From Dasypus novemcinctus (taxonomy: Eukaryota; Chordata; Mammalia; Cingulata; Dasypodidae), in the NCBI RefSeq assembly GCF_030445035.2, contig NC_080696.1:25991661-26055660 (forward strand): DNA of 64,000 nt. The letters run 5' to 3'. This document shows, one piece after another, positions 1 to 11,639 of the stretch. Within the stretch, counting starts at the first letter, position 1. Each line of letters opens with the position of its first letter. Both the position numbers and the translations under genes were made by a program. Under the pieces are notes generated by a model that saw nothing but the letters and a program-made list of their open reading frames with translations, was not told the DNA's origin and did no database searches.

Positions 1-369
1 GACCCCCATCCATTGCCATGCCCATAGACCTTGAGCCCCTGTCACACTGCATTAATGCAGGGTTCAACATGAACAGGGCAGCCCAGACCAGGGATGGAAC
101 CAGGCAGGCAATGGGCACCAGGTGTGGAAACCAAGAATGGAGGCAGAGAGAACTTCTAGCCCCAGCCTCTGATGACAATGTAGAGATGGGCCCTTGGACA
201 AGCCTCCTTTACTCATTTTCAAGATGTTCATGGCACTCCAGCTTCCAAGAGGCTGTGAGGTTTCAGGAGACCCTGTATGCCCACTGGTGAGAGCTCAGGG
301 CTCAGGGAGTGGCCTCTCCTCCCAAGGCTCTGGGTCTCTTTCCCACCCTGCCCCTGCCCCCAGACTCAC
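1..369. other. Single-copy flank and intron downstream of the Ral-GDS-like exons
   Basis: No transposon signature is visible. On the minus strand this is the intron that follows the exon ending at 370: it opens with a GTGAGT donor. I could not find the next exon of the family within these bases, so the rest of the gene should lie to the left of the window. Confidence 0.4.
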
Positions 370-456
370 TTCTAGATACTCCTGCATTGCGTGGTCCACC
401 ACCAAAAATTGAGTGAGAAATGTCCTCAGGCATGGGACAATGTCCCGGATAACACC
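370..456 (-). CDS. Exon of a Ral-GDS/RGL4-like guanine nucleotide exchange factor
   Basis: The minus strand gives a polypyrimidine-poor but proper CCACAG acceptor just above 456, 29 open codons, and a GAA|GTGAGT donor at 370/369. The peptide contains FLTQFLVVDHAMQEYLE. It matches the RasGEF (CDC25-homology) segment of the Ral-GDS family that reads roughly PYLGTFLTDLVMLDTAM. Family members exchange GDP for GTP on RalA/RalB in the cytoplasm and at membranes. The exon is a multiple of three (87 bp) and starts in the phase left by the exon at 930-1020, so the two splice in frame. The family assignment rests on my recollection of human RALGDS and RGL4. RGL4 is the closer guess because the match is divergent. 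With two exons visible it is not possible to say whether the gene is functional or a decayed duplicate. Confidence 0.68.
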
Positions 457-929
457 CTGTGGCACTGGGTAGGAATGAGCACAGACTCTGAGTAGGCTGG
501 GGGGATGAGCACAGACTCTGAGGTGTGCCTCAGACCATGCCCCGAAAACTCCTCAATCTCAGACTCCTAGGATCACATAGCCTTCCCTGGTCAGTGTCAG
601 ACACTTAACTCTCACCCCCTATGTTCCCCTTCCAGACTCCAAGGACCACAAACTCCTTTGCAGTCACCTTCCAGCACTGGCTTTTCTAAAGTCACCAAGT
701 TTAATTCCTCCCCCACCCAATCCACTCTGTGTCAGCTCTTCCAGATTCTTACCCTGACTGGCTGCAACTATTCCCCCAGGATTCCCACAGCTCATGGGCC
801 TAAAGTCTCCAGGGACATTGAAGGGAGACTTTTCCAGGTGTAGGGGCCAAGAGGGATGGGCTAGAGGAAGGACCCATGCTGAATTTGAGACCACTCCCCC
901 CTGACCCTCCTGGCCTTAGGCACACTCAC

Positions 930-1020
930 CTTCTTCAGCTGCTGCTCCTTCTTCTGGGCTCTTGTGGGTTTCAACTCCAAGGTTACAAACTTGCAGATCT
1001 CCTCCTGCCATGGTTGAGGA
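930..1020 (-). CDS. Exon of a Ral-GDS/RGL4-like guanine nucleotide exchange factor, upstream of 370-456
   Basis: On the minus strand an acceptor ending CCTAG lies at 1022-1021, followed by 91 bp of open frame (one base completing a codon, then 30 codons) and an AAG|GTGAGTGTG donor at 930/929. The peptide includes KFVTLELKPTRAQKK, which corresponds to the stretch of the Ral-GDS RasGEF domain reading approximately KFATLEMNPKRAQKR. It ends in phase 0, as the next exon at 456 requires. The intact splice sites, phase and open frame argue for a real or recently lost gene. Candidate exons further upstream on this strand (above 1020) were looked for and not recognised. The region between the two exons (457-929) is an ordinary intron without visible repeats. 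Confidence 0.7.
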
Positions 1021-3860
1021 CTAGGTCAGTGGGGCCCTCCATCCCTCAAATATTGTCCCTGTGGTCTTAGACACTTGGATCAAGTGGGAAGGTGGAAATC
1101 TGCTGCCATCATATGCCTGATGTCCCCTGCATGATCTTGTACAAGCAGACTGGCCTCCCTGAGCCTGTTTATCTCCATTGAAAGGACAGAGACCTAAACC
1201 CCCCTGTTGGGAGTCCAGAGGCCTTAGTGTTGCATGCTAGCACCAACGATGCTCTGGCCATTATGCTTTACCCCTCAGAGTCATGAGAATGCTCAACCAA
1301 GTTCCTTTTCACCCTTGAGCCTTGCCACCTCAATGTGAGGGTGGCAACAATAGATGTTTATGCCTCTTTTCTACATAAGGACACAGAGCCCCAAGAGGAT
1401 ATCAACTTGGACTGATTCACTCAGGGCATCAGAGGACATCATCTGTTCCCTTCAGACAGTGGCCATATCTGAGCTGACCTCACCCCACCACAGACCACCA
1501 CTAACTGGTGTCTGGTTTTCTTGGCCTCTGAGTGTGGTCTGGGGCCTTGTGTCATCCCAACCATGGAGCTTGAGGATGGGGTTTCTCTGGGTGCTCTGGT
1601 AAGCAGCTCCTGCCAGCCCCAGCCAAGAGGAGTGAAGACCCCAAATTCTGCCTGAAGCCATACCAAAGGCATCCCCTCTCCAGAGGTCCACTTAGAATAT
1701 TCTGTGTGCAGACAAGTCCCAACATGCACTCAGGAATGTGTCTCCATGGTGCCAGGTCTGATTACCCAGGTAAGGTGGAGGCCGCCAGGAGCACTGGGCA
1801 TTGAAATTTTGCTTCCTCTTTAATGTGGAAGCTTCTAGTTATGGTCAGGAAGGACAACCATGGTTTCCTGTCTTCCATATATTTCTCATAGCTCTCTGGC
1901 ACACATGTCATTAGTAACAAGGCAGTTATGAGACCCTGCCATTCTGATGGAGACTTCTCATCCTGCCAGTTCATTGTCTCCTCCTGGAACATCCCAGCCA
2001 TCTCCACCAAACCCAAGAACTACAAGCCTACTGCCCTACATGACCCTTCACCTGCCCATGAACTAAGCATATCCCTCTACATCTTCAACCTGAAAGGCCA
2101 GACTGGATGTTTTCAAAGAAACTTTCAGTGAAAAACTAACCACCTGAGCCCTGACCCTCCAGTCTCCTCTTTACCTTGATGATCAACTCACAACTCTGTG
2201 AGAAAATGGCAGACAACATCTGAAAGAGGTGACAACTGAGAGTTCAGGGCTAACACTGGTACACATGGGTGCCACCCCAAGATGAGAGGTTGATGGGACA
2301 TGGAGCTTCCCAAGCAAAAGCAGAGTAAGTGGCATGTGCTGAATTAGCTGTCCCTGAGTCACCCTACATTACCTTTGGGTACCTCCTGGATGATAGCCAA
2401 GGGATTTGTGACTGAGACCTGAGCCAATGTCAAAAACAATGGAAAAGGGACTCATTCCTGGTTTGGTTGAGGCTGCAGTCTCGTGAACTGGGAATACAGC
2501 AGGAGAACATGATTCCTTCTTGGGTGTCTCCTGCCAAGAGAGCTGGGTAGGGGCTGCCTTTTGAATCTGGGTGCCTGGTTACCATAGTTCCAAGTTCTGT
2601 TGGGGCCTCTCACCAAGGAAGTGAGGTCACCTTCTTTGGTCCCTTTACCTGGGTCGCTCAAGTATAAGAACGCCACAAAAGTCCCTCTGCATGTCTGTCT
2701 GTGTATCCTCCTCACCTAGATCACCTTGTTAACTGGACACAGTTCTGGCAACATGTCCCTCCCCACAGCTACCTGGGAAGTCCTGTGTGCAGCTCAGTCC
2801 CCAGCTATGAGGAGACCCAGCCTGGTTCAGACCCAGCTACTCCTTCTTTTCAGTTTTGTGACCCCAGACTAGTCACCAAGTCCTCCCCAGGCTCCTCACT
2901 GACACAGTTGGAATCATTCTAGCATCTGGCTCCCAGTGGCAAAATCAAGCCTACGTTGGGAGAACACTGCAAACCCCACAGTCTTATTTCCCATGCATGT
3001 AGATAATACAGACAGACATGGAATAAATAGATGGATGTAGCATCCAATAAAATTTACAACAGGGTTGGGGAGGGCTGTGTGAGTTTAGGAAACTCATTTT
3101 CACTCCTGGATTGCTGTCTCAGTCTATACCATGATGAGGTTAAAATGAGATGAAATCCATCCATTTTTTGTGTGTGTGCCAGAATCCTTCCAGAGCCTTC
3201 CAATTGTATTTAGAGTCAGATACAAGTGCCTCCTCTCAACCCCTGTGGTGGGCTGCCTGTGCCCTGAGTCGCTGCCATCTCTGCTTCCAGGTACAAGCAG
3301 CCTCAGATAATACCCCTTGGACTGAGTCCTGGCCTAGTGAGTTGCTGCTAAACAAAATAAAATGGCTAAATATCAGGTCACCCCTACTAAGACTTACACT
3401 AAATGCTTTTCTGTGTTCACTATTCTCCCCTGTGAGTGAACTCTCCCTCTGTTGGTCTATCTCCCATTTAATATGAATCCTGCAGATCAACACAATAGGA
3501 CTGGGAGGCAGTTCCTCCCTCAGTTAATCCTCAATTGAGGCTCTGCCCCCAGCAGCTGCATTCCTAGTCTCTTCTCTGGCCAAACTCCATCGCCTCCCAC
3601 TCTTCCCCTACCGAGCTTCTCCCAGGCTCCATCTTCCCACACTGTGGCAAGGGTTGTCTCCCTCTTGTCATTCTGGTCACAATGTGTCACATCTATGTGT
3701 AATTCCAGACTCCTCTACCTGGTGGTCTCATAGCCCTCTTTGCAGCACCTGGCTTAGCTTTCTCTGTAGCTTTCTTGGGATATTGGGGCAATGTGAATTT
3801 GCTTTGCTTTTGGGAACATGTCATTCTGGAAACCAGAGGCAGACAGTTGGGATTGAATCA
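1021..3860. other. Single-copy intronic or intergenic DNA
   Basis: Moderately GC-balanced sequence without recognisable SINE, L1 or LTR motifs. Open frames up to about 108 codons occur on both strands, but none shows a family signature or paired splice sites that I trust. It may be intron of the minus-strand exchange-factor gene. Confidence 0.4.
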
Positions 3861-4110
3861 TGTCTCACATGAAGACACATTCAAGTCTTCATCTGTTTTC
3901 CTGGAGTAGTGAACCCATTTGGAAATAGGGCTTTTGAAGGTATTGTCCCTATTTAAGGTGTGAACTCATTTATGAATAGGATCTTTGAAGATTACATTTA
4001 GAATATGCAAATTAGTCATGGTGAGATTTAATCCATATTGCTGGATCCTTAAAAGAAGAAAAAAGCCAGTCAAAGTCAATAGAAGACAGAATTCAGTGGA
4101 AAGTTAAAGA
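3861..4110 (+). repeat. Degenerate MaLR/MLT1-like LTR fragment (tentative)
   Basis: The stretch around 3910-4060 has the wording of old mammalian apparent LTR retrotransposons: an 'acccatttggaaatagggc' segment, then 'tttgaagatta', then 'ccttaaaagaagaaaa'. The resemblance is from memory and no ends or target duplication can be fixed. Confidence 0.3.
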
Positions 4111-5800
4111 GCATACACAGGGAGGGAGATGTAACTATGTGATAGCAGAGATACAAGCCAAGGTTTGTAGCTATTCAAACCTTAAACTCTATAGATAACA
4201 GAGAGAAAACATGGCCATTAAAGACCTTGATTTTGGTTTTCTAACTTCCAAAAGTTGAGGTGATAAATTCTGGTTGTAAGACAGCAGGTGGAGTTTGTCA
4301 TAACAGCCCTGGAAAATGGGGATGTTTATCATTTAAAGCAATTTGGGTACTTAAAATTAAAAATGAAATCTAAATAAATGGTAATCCAAGCCAGTGATGG
4401 AATAAAACTAATATTGTAATTCTTGAAAAGTGAGAAAAATAAATAAACACTTCACAAAAAATAGGAACTAAGGAAAAAATTGTGAAGATCTTCTTACTTG
4501 TACAGTGAAAGAATTTTCTATTCATTAAGATCAATCCTCTCATAACTCTGTTGACTGAGTGTCATTATTTTTAAAACTACAGGTTGAATGATCCACTTTC
4601 AGAAATTGAAGTCTTGCTGCTAGGTACAGCTATTTCATTATTTCCTTCTTACATATGTTATTTCTCAAACATTTTTAAGAAATTAATGTCATATGTATGA
4701 CATTATGAAAATCTGGTCCTTCAATTATTGGCCTAAATATCAATCCATGCCAATATTTAATTTTATTTTAATTTATGTTACACCTGTATGTGTAACCTAA
4801 AGCCTTGTGTAAATATTTCCTTGCATTGGATTGTAGAGTTTGCTCACCCTAAAATTTTGTTTTTCACCTTGAATACATTTTTACCTAATTAATTCATGAC
4901 AACTTTGATAGAGATATATACTCATGATCCAGTTAAATATGAAATTTTCATATCACAAATTAAATGAGAAAGAAACCAACTTATATAAAGTAATAAGTGC
5001 ATAAGAAATGCTAGTTTAAAGAAAGAAATTTTGTCACTCAATGCAATAAATATCTAAAAATGAGGAAAATCACAAAATTTATTATTTAGGAATAATTAAA
5101 GATAGCTTCAATAAAGGAAAAATAAATAAATGTATTTTGAGACTTCTCAGGCAAGGAAACTCTTTCCAGTGGAGAAATTTACTGAGTGATGGCTAACGTG
5201 AGAAAATTTCTGTGATAATTGAGTCAAGAAACTGAGTTATACATGGAGTTCATTCTTATTAACCAGCTTCCTTGATAAAATGTATTGATTCCAGAGGTTC
5301 ATTCACAGTGGGTTAAAACAAATCCTATTGTTTTCATTCAGCAAAGGAGCCTTCAGTTAGGTCTTTTAATGGCTTTGGATCCTGGGATCACACAAATTGC
5401 ATAATTCTGTTTCCTTCTGTTGGTTAGAAATTTTGATGAAAAGTGATGGTCAGATTTTATATCTTTTAGGAAAGTGTTTAAATGTATGGATTTCTTTTCT
5501 TTATAACTTTCTCTTGATTTTCCCTTAAGAGGATTTGACAGGATGACCTCACAGTGGAAACGTAAATTTTAGATATTCAGGTGTACACTACCATCTTGGT
5601 TTCAAGTGGCATTTTCAAGGGATTCCATTATGCTTTTTTCAAGACCTTTCAGTCTGCTTCTGACACATGAACTGCCATGCCAGTGATCGTGCAGAAGCTT
5701 TCAAGGCTCTATGAGCAGTAAATCTGACAACAGCAATGATTACAACCAAGCAACATAACTCATGGTTGTGGGCGATCCCTTGCCCCATCAAGCTCAAATT
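4111..5800. other. AT-rich region with no recognised gene or repeat
   Basis: Low-GC sequence with frequent stops in all frames. No tRNA, SINE promoter, L1 motif or LTR end was recognised. Confidence 0.45.
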
Positions 5801-5814
5801 ATTTGGAAGATTCT

Positions 5815-6238
5815 TTTTTTTTTAAGATTTATTTTTTATTTAGTCCTCTCCCCTTCCCCCCCCCACCCCAAGTTGTCTGCTCTCTGTGTCTATTTGCTGT
5901 GTGTTCTTCTGTGACCACTTCTATCCTTATCAGTGGCACTGGAAATCTGCATTTCTTTTTGTTGCGTCATTTTGTTGTGTCAGCTCTCCGTGTGTGCAGC
6001 ACCATTCCTGGACAGGCTACACTTTCTTTCATGCTGGGTGGCTTTCCTTATGGGGTGCACTCCTTGCATGTGGGGGTCTGCAACACGGGGGACACCCCTG
6101 CATGCCACGGCACTCCTTGCATGCATCAGTGCTGCACATGGGCCAGTTCCACACTGGTCAAGGAGGCCCAGGGTTTGAACTGCAGACCTCCCATGTGGTA
6201 GGCAGATGCCCTATCCATTGGGCCAAGTCCGCTTCCCT
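5815..6238 (-). mobile_element. DAS SINE (tRNA-Ala-derived, Dasypus type) with 14-bp target duplication
   Basis: The element lies on the minus strand. Its 3' poly(A) tail appears as the T run at 5814-5822, and its head ends with the reverse complement of the 'gaagcggacttggcc' start near 6212-6236. The polymerase III B box is present as 'gggtttgaactgc' in reverse near 6171-6183. It is flanked by perfect 14-bp direct repeats ATTTGGAAGATTCT at 5801-5814 and 6239-6252, which proves L1-mediated insertion. DAS elements are confined to armadillos, so this is the main evidence for the organism. Two open frames crossing it are accidental. Confidence 0.92.
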
Positions 6239-6252
6239 ATTTGGAAGATTCT

Positions 6253-7033
6253 ATGTGCTATTTTCACAAAATGGGCAAAAAATTAGCATTCTCTTTAGAC
6301 AATTATATAGGGAACATAACTAAAAAGAGATGTTACCTAGCATTCTTGCTATGCCTCATTTTGTTCATAAATGAATTAAATTATATGTACAGAAGATGTT
6401 CAAAGTAGAGACTTGTTTTTGATTGGGTAATATTGACAGCATAATTTGCTAATATTGGAGGACAAAGGAGTCAAATATCTTGAGATCAGCGCTTAAAATT
6501 CATACTCAAAGAATGGAAAGTCTTAATAAGCAAACACTTTGCTTCATAAAAATGTCTGTTTGCTCAGATGAACCTAATGTATGTACAGATATACTGAGTC
6601 AAGAGAATTTCCTGAAGGAAACAATGAAGTTATTTACTTGTTTGCAGTCTTAACTTCCTGACTAAGATTTGCAGGAGCACATAGTTCCGTTTATGCAGAA
6701 GACTCAGTTTTCAGTGTAGCCAGACTGAACTGAAATATAGATATTCTAAGCCAATATAGAAGAAACCAAAGAAATTCTGCAGTGATGTAAATAAATTTTC
6801 CCTCTAAAATTGCACATGTCACACCATCAGAGACCAAGTTATAGCTGGAGTTTTGATATTTCAAACCAGGACCATCTAATTTCATGTACTTATCGATGGA
6901 GAGTTTATGGTGTTAGTGGCATTATCTAGAACACCTGTCAAATTCTAAACTAAAATATGTAGGACTTTTCCCACTTATCATGACTTTTGTAATGTTTGAA
7001 CTGAAGGTGATTTAAGATAAAAAAGTTCAAAGA
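6253..7033. other. AT-rich spacer with no recognised feature
   Basis: No coding potential, splice-site pair or repeat family was recognised. The left and right ends are the target duplications of two DAS SINEs. Confidence 0.45.
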
Positions 7034-7488
7034 GGGAAGTGGACTTGGCCCGGTGGATAGGGCATCCATCTACCACATGGGAAGTCTGTGGTTCAAACCC
7101 TGGGCCTCCTTGACCCGTGTGGAGCTGGCCCACACACAGTGCTAATGCACACAAGGAGTGCCGTGCCATGCAGGGGTGTCCCCGCATAGGGAAGCCCCAT
7201 GCACAAGGAGTGCACCCCATAAGGAGAGCTGCCCAGTGTGAAAGAAAGTTCAGCCTGCCCAGGAATGGTGCCACACATACAGAGAGCTGACACACAAGAT
7301 GATGCAACAAGAACAAAAAAGAAAACACAGATTCCTGTGCCACTGACAACAATAGAAGTGGACAAAGAAGAACATGCAGCAAATGGACACAGAGACCAGA
7401 CCACGGTGGGCGGGAGGGGAGGGGTTGGGGAGGAAAGGGAAGAGAAATAAATTTTAAAAATAAAAAAAAAATTAAATAAAAAAAAAGT
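7034..7488 (+). mobile_element. DAS SINE, full-length, plus strand
   Basis: The copy starts with a head 'gggaagtggacttggcc', followed by an A-box region, a B-box-like 'gtggttcaaaccc' at 7090-7102, the DAS body and an A-rich tail at about 7440-7488. Imperfect direct repeats (AAAAAGTTCAAAG at about 7021-7033 and AAAAAGTTCCAAG at about 7483-7495) flank it. Several CpG positions of the family appear as TG or CA, as expected for an old methylated copy. No protein is encoded. The long antisense frame across it is the usual SINE shadow. Confidence 0.92.
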
Positions 7489-7757
7489 TCCAAGATTTTT
7501 TTGGCTAAACTATTGATCAGTAAATTGACACTCAGTTTTTCTCCTTCTTGAATAATATATCTAAAAATTTCTTTTGCTGATTGGGCAATGGATGATCCAC
7601 ATAGAGCTTGGATTTTCTCAGGGATAATATGCAACCAGGCATCAATTTACTAAGAAACAAATTCAGAAGTCCTGTTTGTAAATAATGGCATATAGGCTTT
7701 TTATGCAGTACTCTGCCCATTGGGGGAAGCCTAGTATGTTTATAGACAAAATACCTG

Positions 7758-8203
7758 TGATGGTTAGGCTACTATGTCAACTTGGCCAGGTAATGGTGCC
7801 CACTTGTTTAGTCAAGCAAGCACTGGTCTAATTGAAATACAAGAACATTATGGACTTTAATCACCAGTGACTTTACTGCATAGACAGCTGATTATATTTA
7901 CATCAATCTGGGAGATTGCCATCAGCAATGAGTGATGCTTAATCCAATCAGTTGAATGCATTAAAAGGGAAGTGATTCCAGGATTCAGGGAGCATTTTCC
8001 ATCTCATCTTTGGACAGCCAACATCTCCCAGAAACTCATCAAGGACCTTCACTGGACATCCACTGGATCTCCTGGTTGCAACTTGCCCATGGAACCTAGA
8101 CGTGTGTATCTCCATGGTCACATGAGAAACTATGATAAAAGTTCTTACTGTTGACAGATATCTCATGTTGATTCTGTTTCCCTAGAAAATCCTGACTAAT
8201 ACA
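7758..8203 (+). mobile_element. Solo LTR of ERV-L type
   Basis: A unit of about 446 bp starts TGATGGTTAGGCTA and ends CTGACTAATACA, so it has the TG...CA ends of an LTR. It is the same sequence type as the LTRs that bracket the ERV-L provirus at 31834-32209 and 40730-41170: the shared blocks include 'gggagattgccatcagcaatga' near 7911 and 'gattctgtttccctagaaaa' near 8170. No internal retroviral sequence follows. A target duplication is not visible, as expected for an old insertion. Confidence 0.72.
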
Positions 8204-9169
8204 CGGAGATATGAAGCTTGACTTCACAAACATTATTACAACTCATAAACACTCAAAAATTAAAGCCCATCTCCCTGCCCCTTTAGTTATCTTCACTGAG
8301 CATGATCCAGAGACTCCTTCCTAAAAAAGAACTATTTTTATTCTAAACCTTATAAAGAAATATGCATTGACTTTTTCTATTATGCTTGGTAATCTCTTTC
8401 TGGAGGACACTGGGATACTTATACCTCTCACAATTCTCAGCAGATCCAGGAATGGCAGACTCTAAAGAAGCTGAAGATCCTTCAATGCCTTGTTTTCCAA
8501 AGATATTTTAAATAATCTCTTATGATTAATTAGATTAACATCATTTTGCTTTGACACATAACACAGACTAGGGGTTTTGTAAATTTTGAGAAAGCACAAA
8601 CTCACAAAAATTGGTTTTAGCATTAGTGTTTGCTCAATGGTGTGTTAGAGTCCTTGTACAATGATAATAGGAGCAATAACCTTTAGAGAACAAGATAAAG
8701 TGTCATTGAGATACATAAATTATGAAATGAAATTAATATATCTATAATGTATGTACAACTGTGAAATTAAACAGAAACAATATTCTCATCTCACATGAAT
8801 TGAAATAAAATGTCTGATAGCCACAAAACCATCCAAGTTAATGGCAGAGGTTATGCAATATAATTGAAAAGTGACAACATGGAATATAAAGCAAAAAGAA
8901 TGCACTGGCATAGTGTGAGCTCTGAATCTAAAGCTTAAGGTAATTGTTGATGCTTTGTTTCCTCTGACAGAGTACTGAGGAATGAAGATAAATTTCTTTA
9001 AAAAATCCTGAGACCATCTTGAAAATAGTCACCAAGAAATGATTGAAAGACTTGCGGATAATTGCAGGAGAAAAATACACAAAATCCTACATCCCAGGGT
9101 TAATATTTCAAAGGCAGATGAGCACAATGAGACAAGGAGGCATGAAAAGGCAAATGTTCTACCTCAAAA
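8204..9169. other. AT-rich DNA with no recognised feature
   Basis: No gene, SINE promoter or LTR end seen. It ends where the L1-A 5' UTR begins. Confidence 0.45.
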
Positions 9170-9394
9170 ACAGTATTGGGAGAAGCAGCAAGGTGGCAGC
9201 AGAGTAAGGTGCTCCTAGAGTCAGTTCCTGCTACAGGGAAGTTAGCAAACACCCAGAGCTCTCTGGAGCTAGCTGAAGCACCTGTTTGGGGCTCCAGGAG
9301 GCCAGAAGAGTAGCCTGCAACATCTTTGAAGGAATAGAAGGAGGAGACTGTCCATCTGCAGAAAAGACTTGTAAGCAGAGCACTCCACGCCCCC

Positions 9395-10196
9395 GAGGCC
9401 GGTGCCCATCCTCCGCTGGAGGCACAAGCCACCTCAGGAGCTGTTCTGCAGCTGGAATCAAAAGCTCCACTTCCCAAAAATGGGGGAGGGAGAAATGGTT
9501 GGGCACCAATTTCAGCTTCTGATGTGTAAATTCAGCAGGCTACAGTATAATCCTGAGAACAGCTATGGTTTGAGCTTGTCCAAGTCAGAAAGAGGCCAGG
9601 AGCTGCCATCTTAACTCCACACTTGGCACAAGGGGAAGTGGGTTGGACTGAGAATCCCAGTGTTGGTGGGGACTGGCTTCTTTCCATCCAGGTCAAATTG
9701 CAGCTCTAGCCTAGGCACCAATGTCACCTCCAACAGGGAGGAAGCTGCAGGGACCTGCGCCAGCCTCTCTGGGAAATTACCAGCTAAGCTTCAGAGGCCA
9801 GTGATTATCCTATTCTGGTGGCATGAGCCAGCTCAGGAGCTATTCTGTGGCTGGAATTGGAAGCTCCATTTCCCAAAAACAGGGAAGGAGGAGATGGTTG
9901 GCTGCCAATTTCAGCTACTGATTGGTAGACTTGACTGGCTAAGAGATAACCCTGGGATGTGAACCAGCCCAAGTCAGAAAGAGGGTGTGAACCAGCCCAA
10001 GTCAGAAAGAGGCCAGTAGCCACCATTTTGACTCTGCCTGAGACTGAGGGGAAGCCAGGCTGACTGACACGCTCAGTGTTGACAGCAACCAGTTTCTTTC
10101 ATGCAGATCAGCCTGCAGCCTGCCTAGGCTTCAGCCCATCCTCTGGCAGAAAGGAGGCTGAGGAGCCCTGCACCAGCCTCTACAGGGAACTTTGGT
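9395..10196 (+). promoter_or_regulatory. Duplicated promoter units in the L1-A 5' UTR
   Basis: Two diverged copies of a segment of about 399 bp lie head to tail: the first starts GAGGCCGGTGCCCATCC at 9395 and the second GAGGCCAGTGATTATCC at 9794. Both then read through the same landmarks, such as the 'gctccacttcccaaaaa' and 'gctccatttcccaaaaa' blocks and a 'cctaggc' followed by a 'gccagcctct' block. The second copy also contains a local duplication of about 27 bp near 9959-10013 ('gaaccagcccaagtcagaaa' twice). This is the architecture of monomer-type L1 promoters, although the function here is inferred. Confidence 0.75.
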
Positions 10197-10529
10197 TGGC
10201 ATAGACTGAAAATCAGAAATCTACCAGGGCAACTGCGGTCATCTTGGACCTGCACTGCATAGACTGCTACCCACACCTGCAGCTCCATCCTGGCCCCAGG
10301 CAGGGGGGAAAGGGATGTGAAGCTTCATCTCTCTCTCCAGGCAACTACAGTCTATGTCTGCATGACTTGGATTATTCCACACAGCTGGACTCTGTCCCTA
10401 CCCCTTGCAAAGGAGAAAGTTGGAAAAAGCTTCATTGGTCCCTTGTGCAATGAGGGCAGCTTGAGCCTCCACAGCTTATGGCACCAACCACATGCTTGGC
10501 TCCTACTACACAATCAGCAAGGGAGAAAA

Positions 10530-11565
10530 GATAGGAAGCCCTAAACTAAAGGAAAAAAACCGCACCCAGAAAAAATGCTCTAGTAAGCCAGATGTGAAGA
10601 CACCAACAAAAAATTGCAGTCCACGCTGTAAAAGAGGAAGCTCTGGCCCAGTTAAAGGAACAAGTTATCTCCAGATGACATAAAGGAGTTGAGACAACTA
10701 ATTATAGATGTTCAAACAAATCTCCTTAATAAATTCAATGAGATGGCAAAAGAGATTAAGGATATTAAGAAGACATTGGATAAGCAGAAAGAAGAATTTG
10801 AAAGCATACATAGAAAAATAACAGATCTTATGGTAATGAATGATGCAATCAATGAAATTAAAAAAATACACATTGGAATCATATAATAGCAGATTTAAGG
10901 AGGCAGAAGAAAAGATTGGTGAGCTTGAAGAAATGGCCTCTGAAAGTGAACATACAAAAGAACAGATAAAAGAAAAGAATGGAAAAACTTGAACAAGGTC
11001 TCAGGGAACTAAATGACAGTAAAAGCTGTACATACATGACATGAGTGTCCCAAAAGGAGAAGAGAAGGGAAAAGGGGCAGAAGGAATATTTGAAGAAATA
11101 ATGGTAGAAAATTTCCCAATACTGTTGAAGACATAGATATCTATGTCCAAGAAGCACAACATACTCCCATCCAAAAAAATCCAAATAGACCAACTCCAAG
11201 ACACAGACTCATCAATGTCAAAGGCCAATACAAAGAGGGAATTCTGAGAACAGCATGAGAAAAACAATGCATAACATATAAGGGATATCCAATAAGATTA
11301 AGTGCTGATTTCTTACCAGAAACCAAGGAGGCAAGAAGACAGTGGTCTGATATATTTAAGATACTACAAGAGAAAAACTTCCAGCAAAGAATCTTATATC
11401 CAGCAAGACTGTCTTTCAAAAATGAGGGCAAAATTAGAATATTCACAGATAAACAGAAACTGAGAGAATTTCTAAGCAAGAGACCAGATTTTCAGAAATA
11501 CTAAAGGGTGTGCTAGAGCCTGAAAAGAAAGGACAGCAGAGAGAGACCTGGAAGAGAGTCTAGAA
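10530..11565 (+). pseudogene. L1-A ORF1 (RNA-binding, coiled-coil protein), broken
   Basis: Translation in shifting frames gives a basic N-terminal part, a lysine/glutamate-rich coiled-coil segment (about 10690-11000) with heptad-like leucine/isoleucine spacing, and a C-terminal RNA-recognition-like part (about 11040-11560). It is collinear with the L1-C ORF1 at 22.1-23.15 kb. ORF1p coats L1 RNA as a trimer in cytoplasmic particles. Several frameshifts and stops, for example after 10886, make it non-functional. Confidence 0.75.
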
Positions 11566-11639
11566 ATCAAGATTATATCAATAAAAGTAACTAAAAGTGT
11601 CAAAAGAGTGGTGAAAATTAAATATGACAGATAAAACTC

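Noticed and set aside
1762-2016. Minus-strand frame of 84 codons as an upstream exchange-factor exon
   Set aside because: No residue pattern of the RasGEF or REM domain could be aligned and the splice sites are not convincing.
5803-6323. Open frames of 81-145 codons with many cysteines
   Set aside because: They are antisense readings of a DAS SINE; the same peptide pattern recurs in the SINEs at 7.03 and 21.48 kb.
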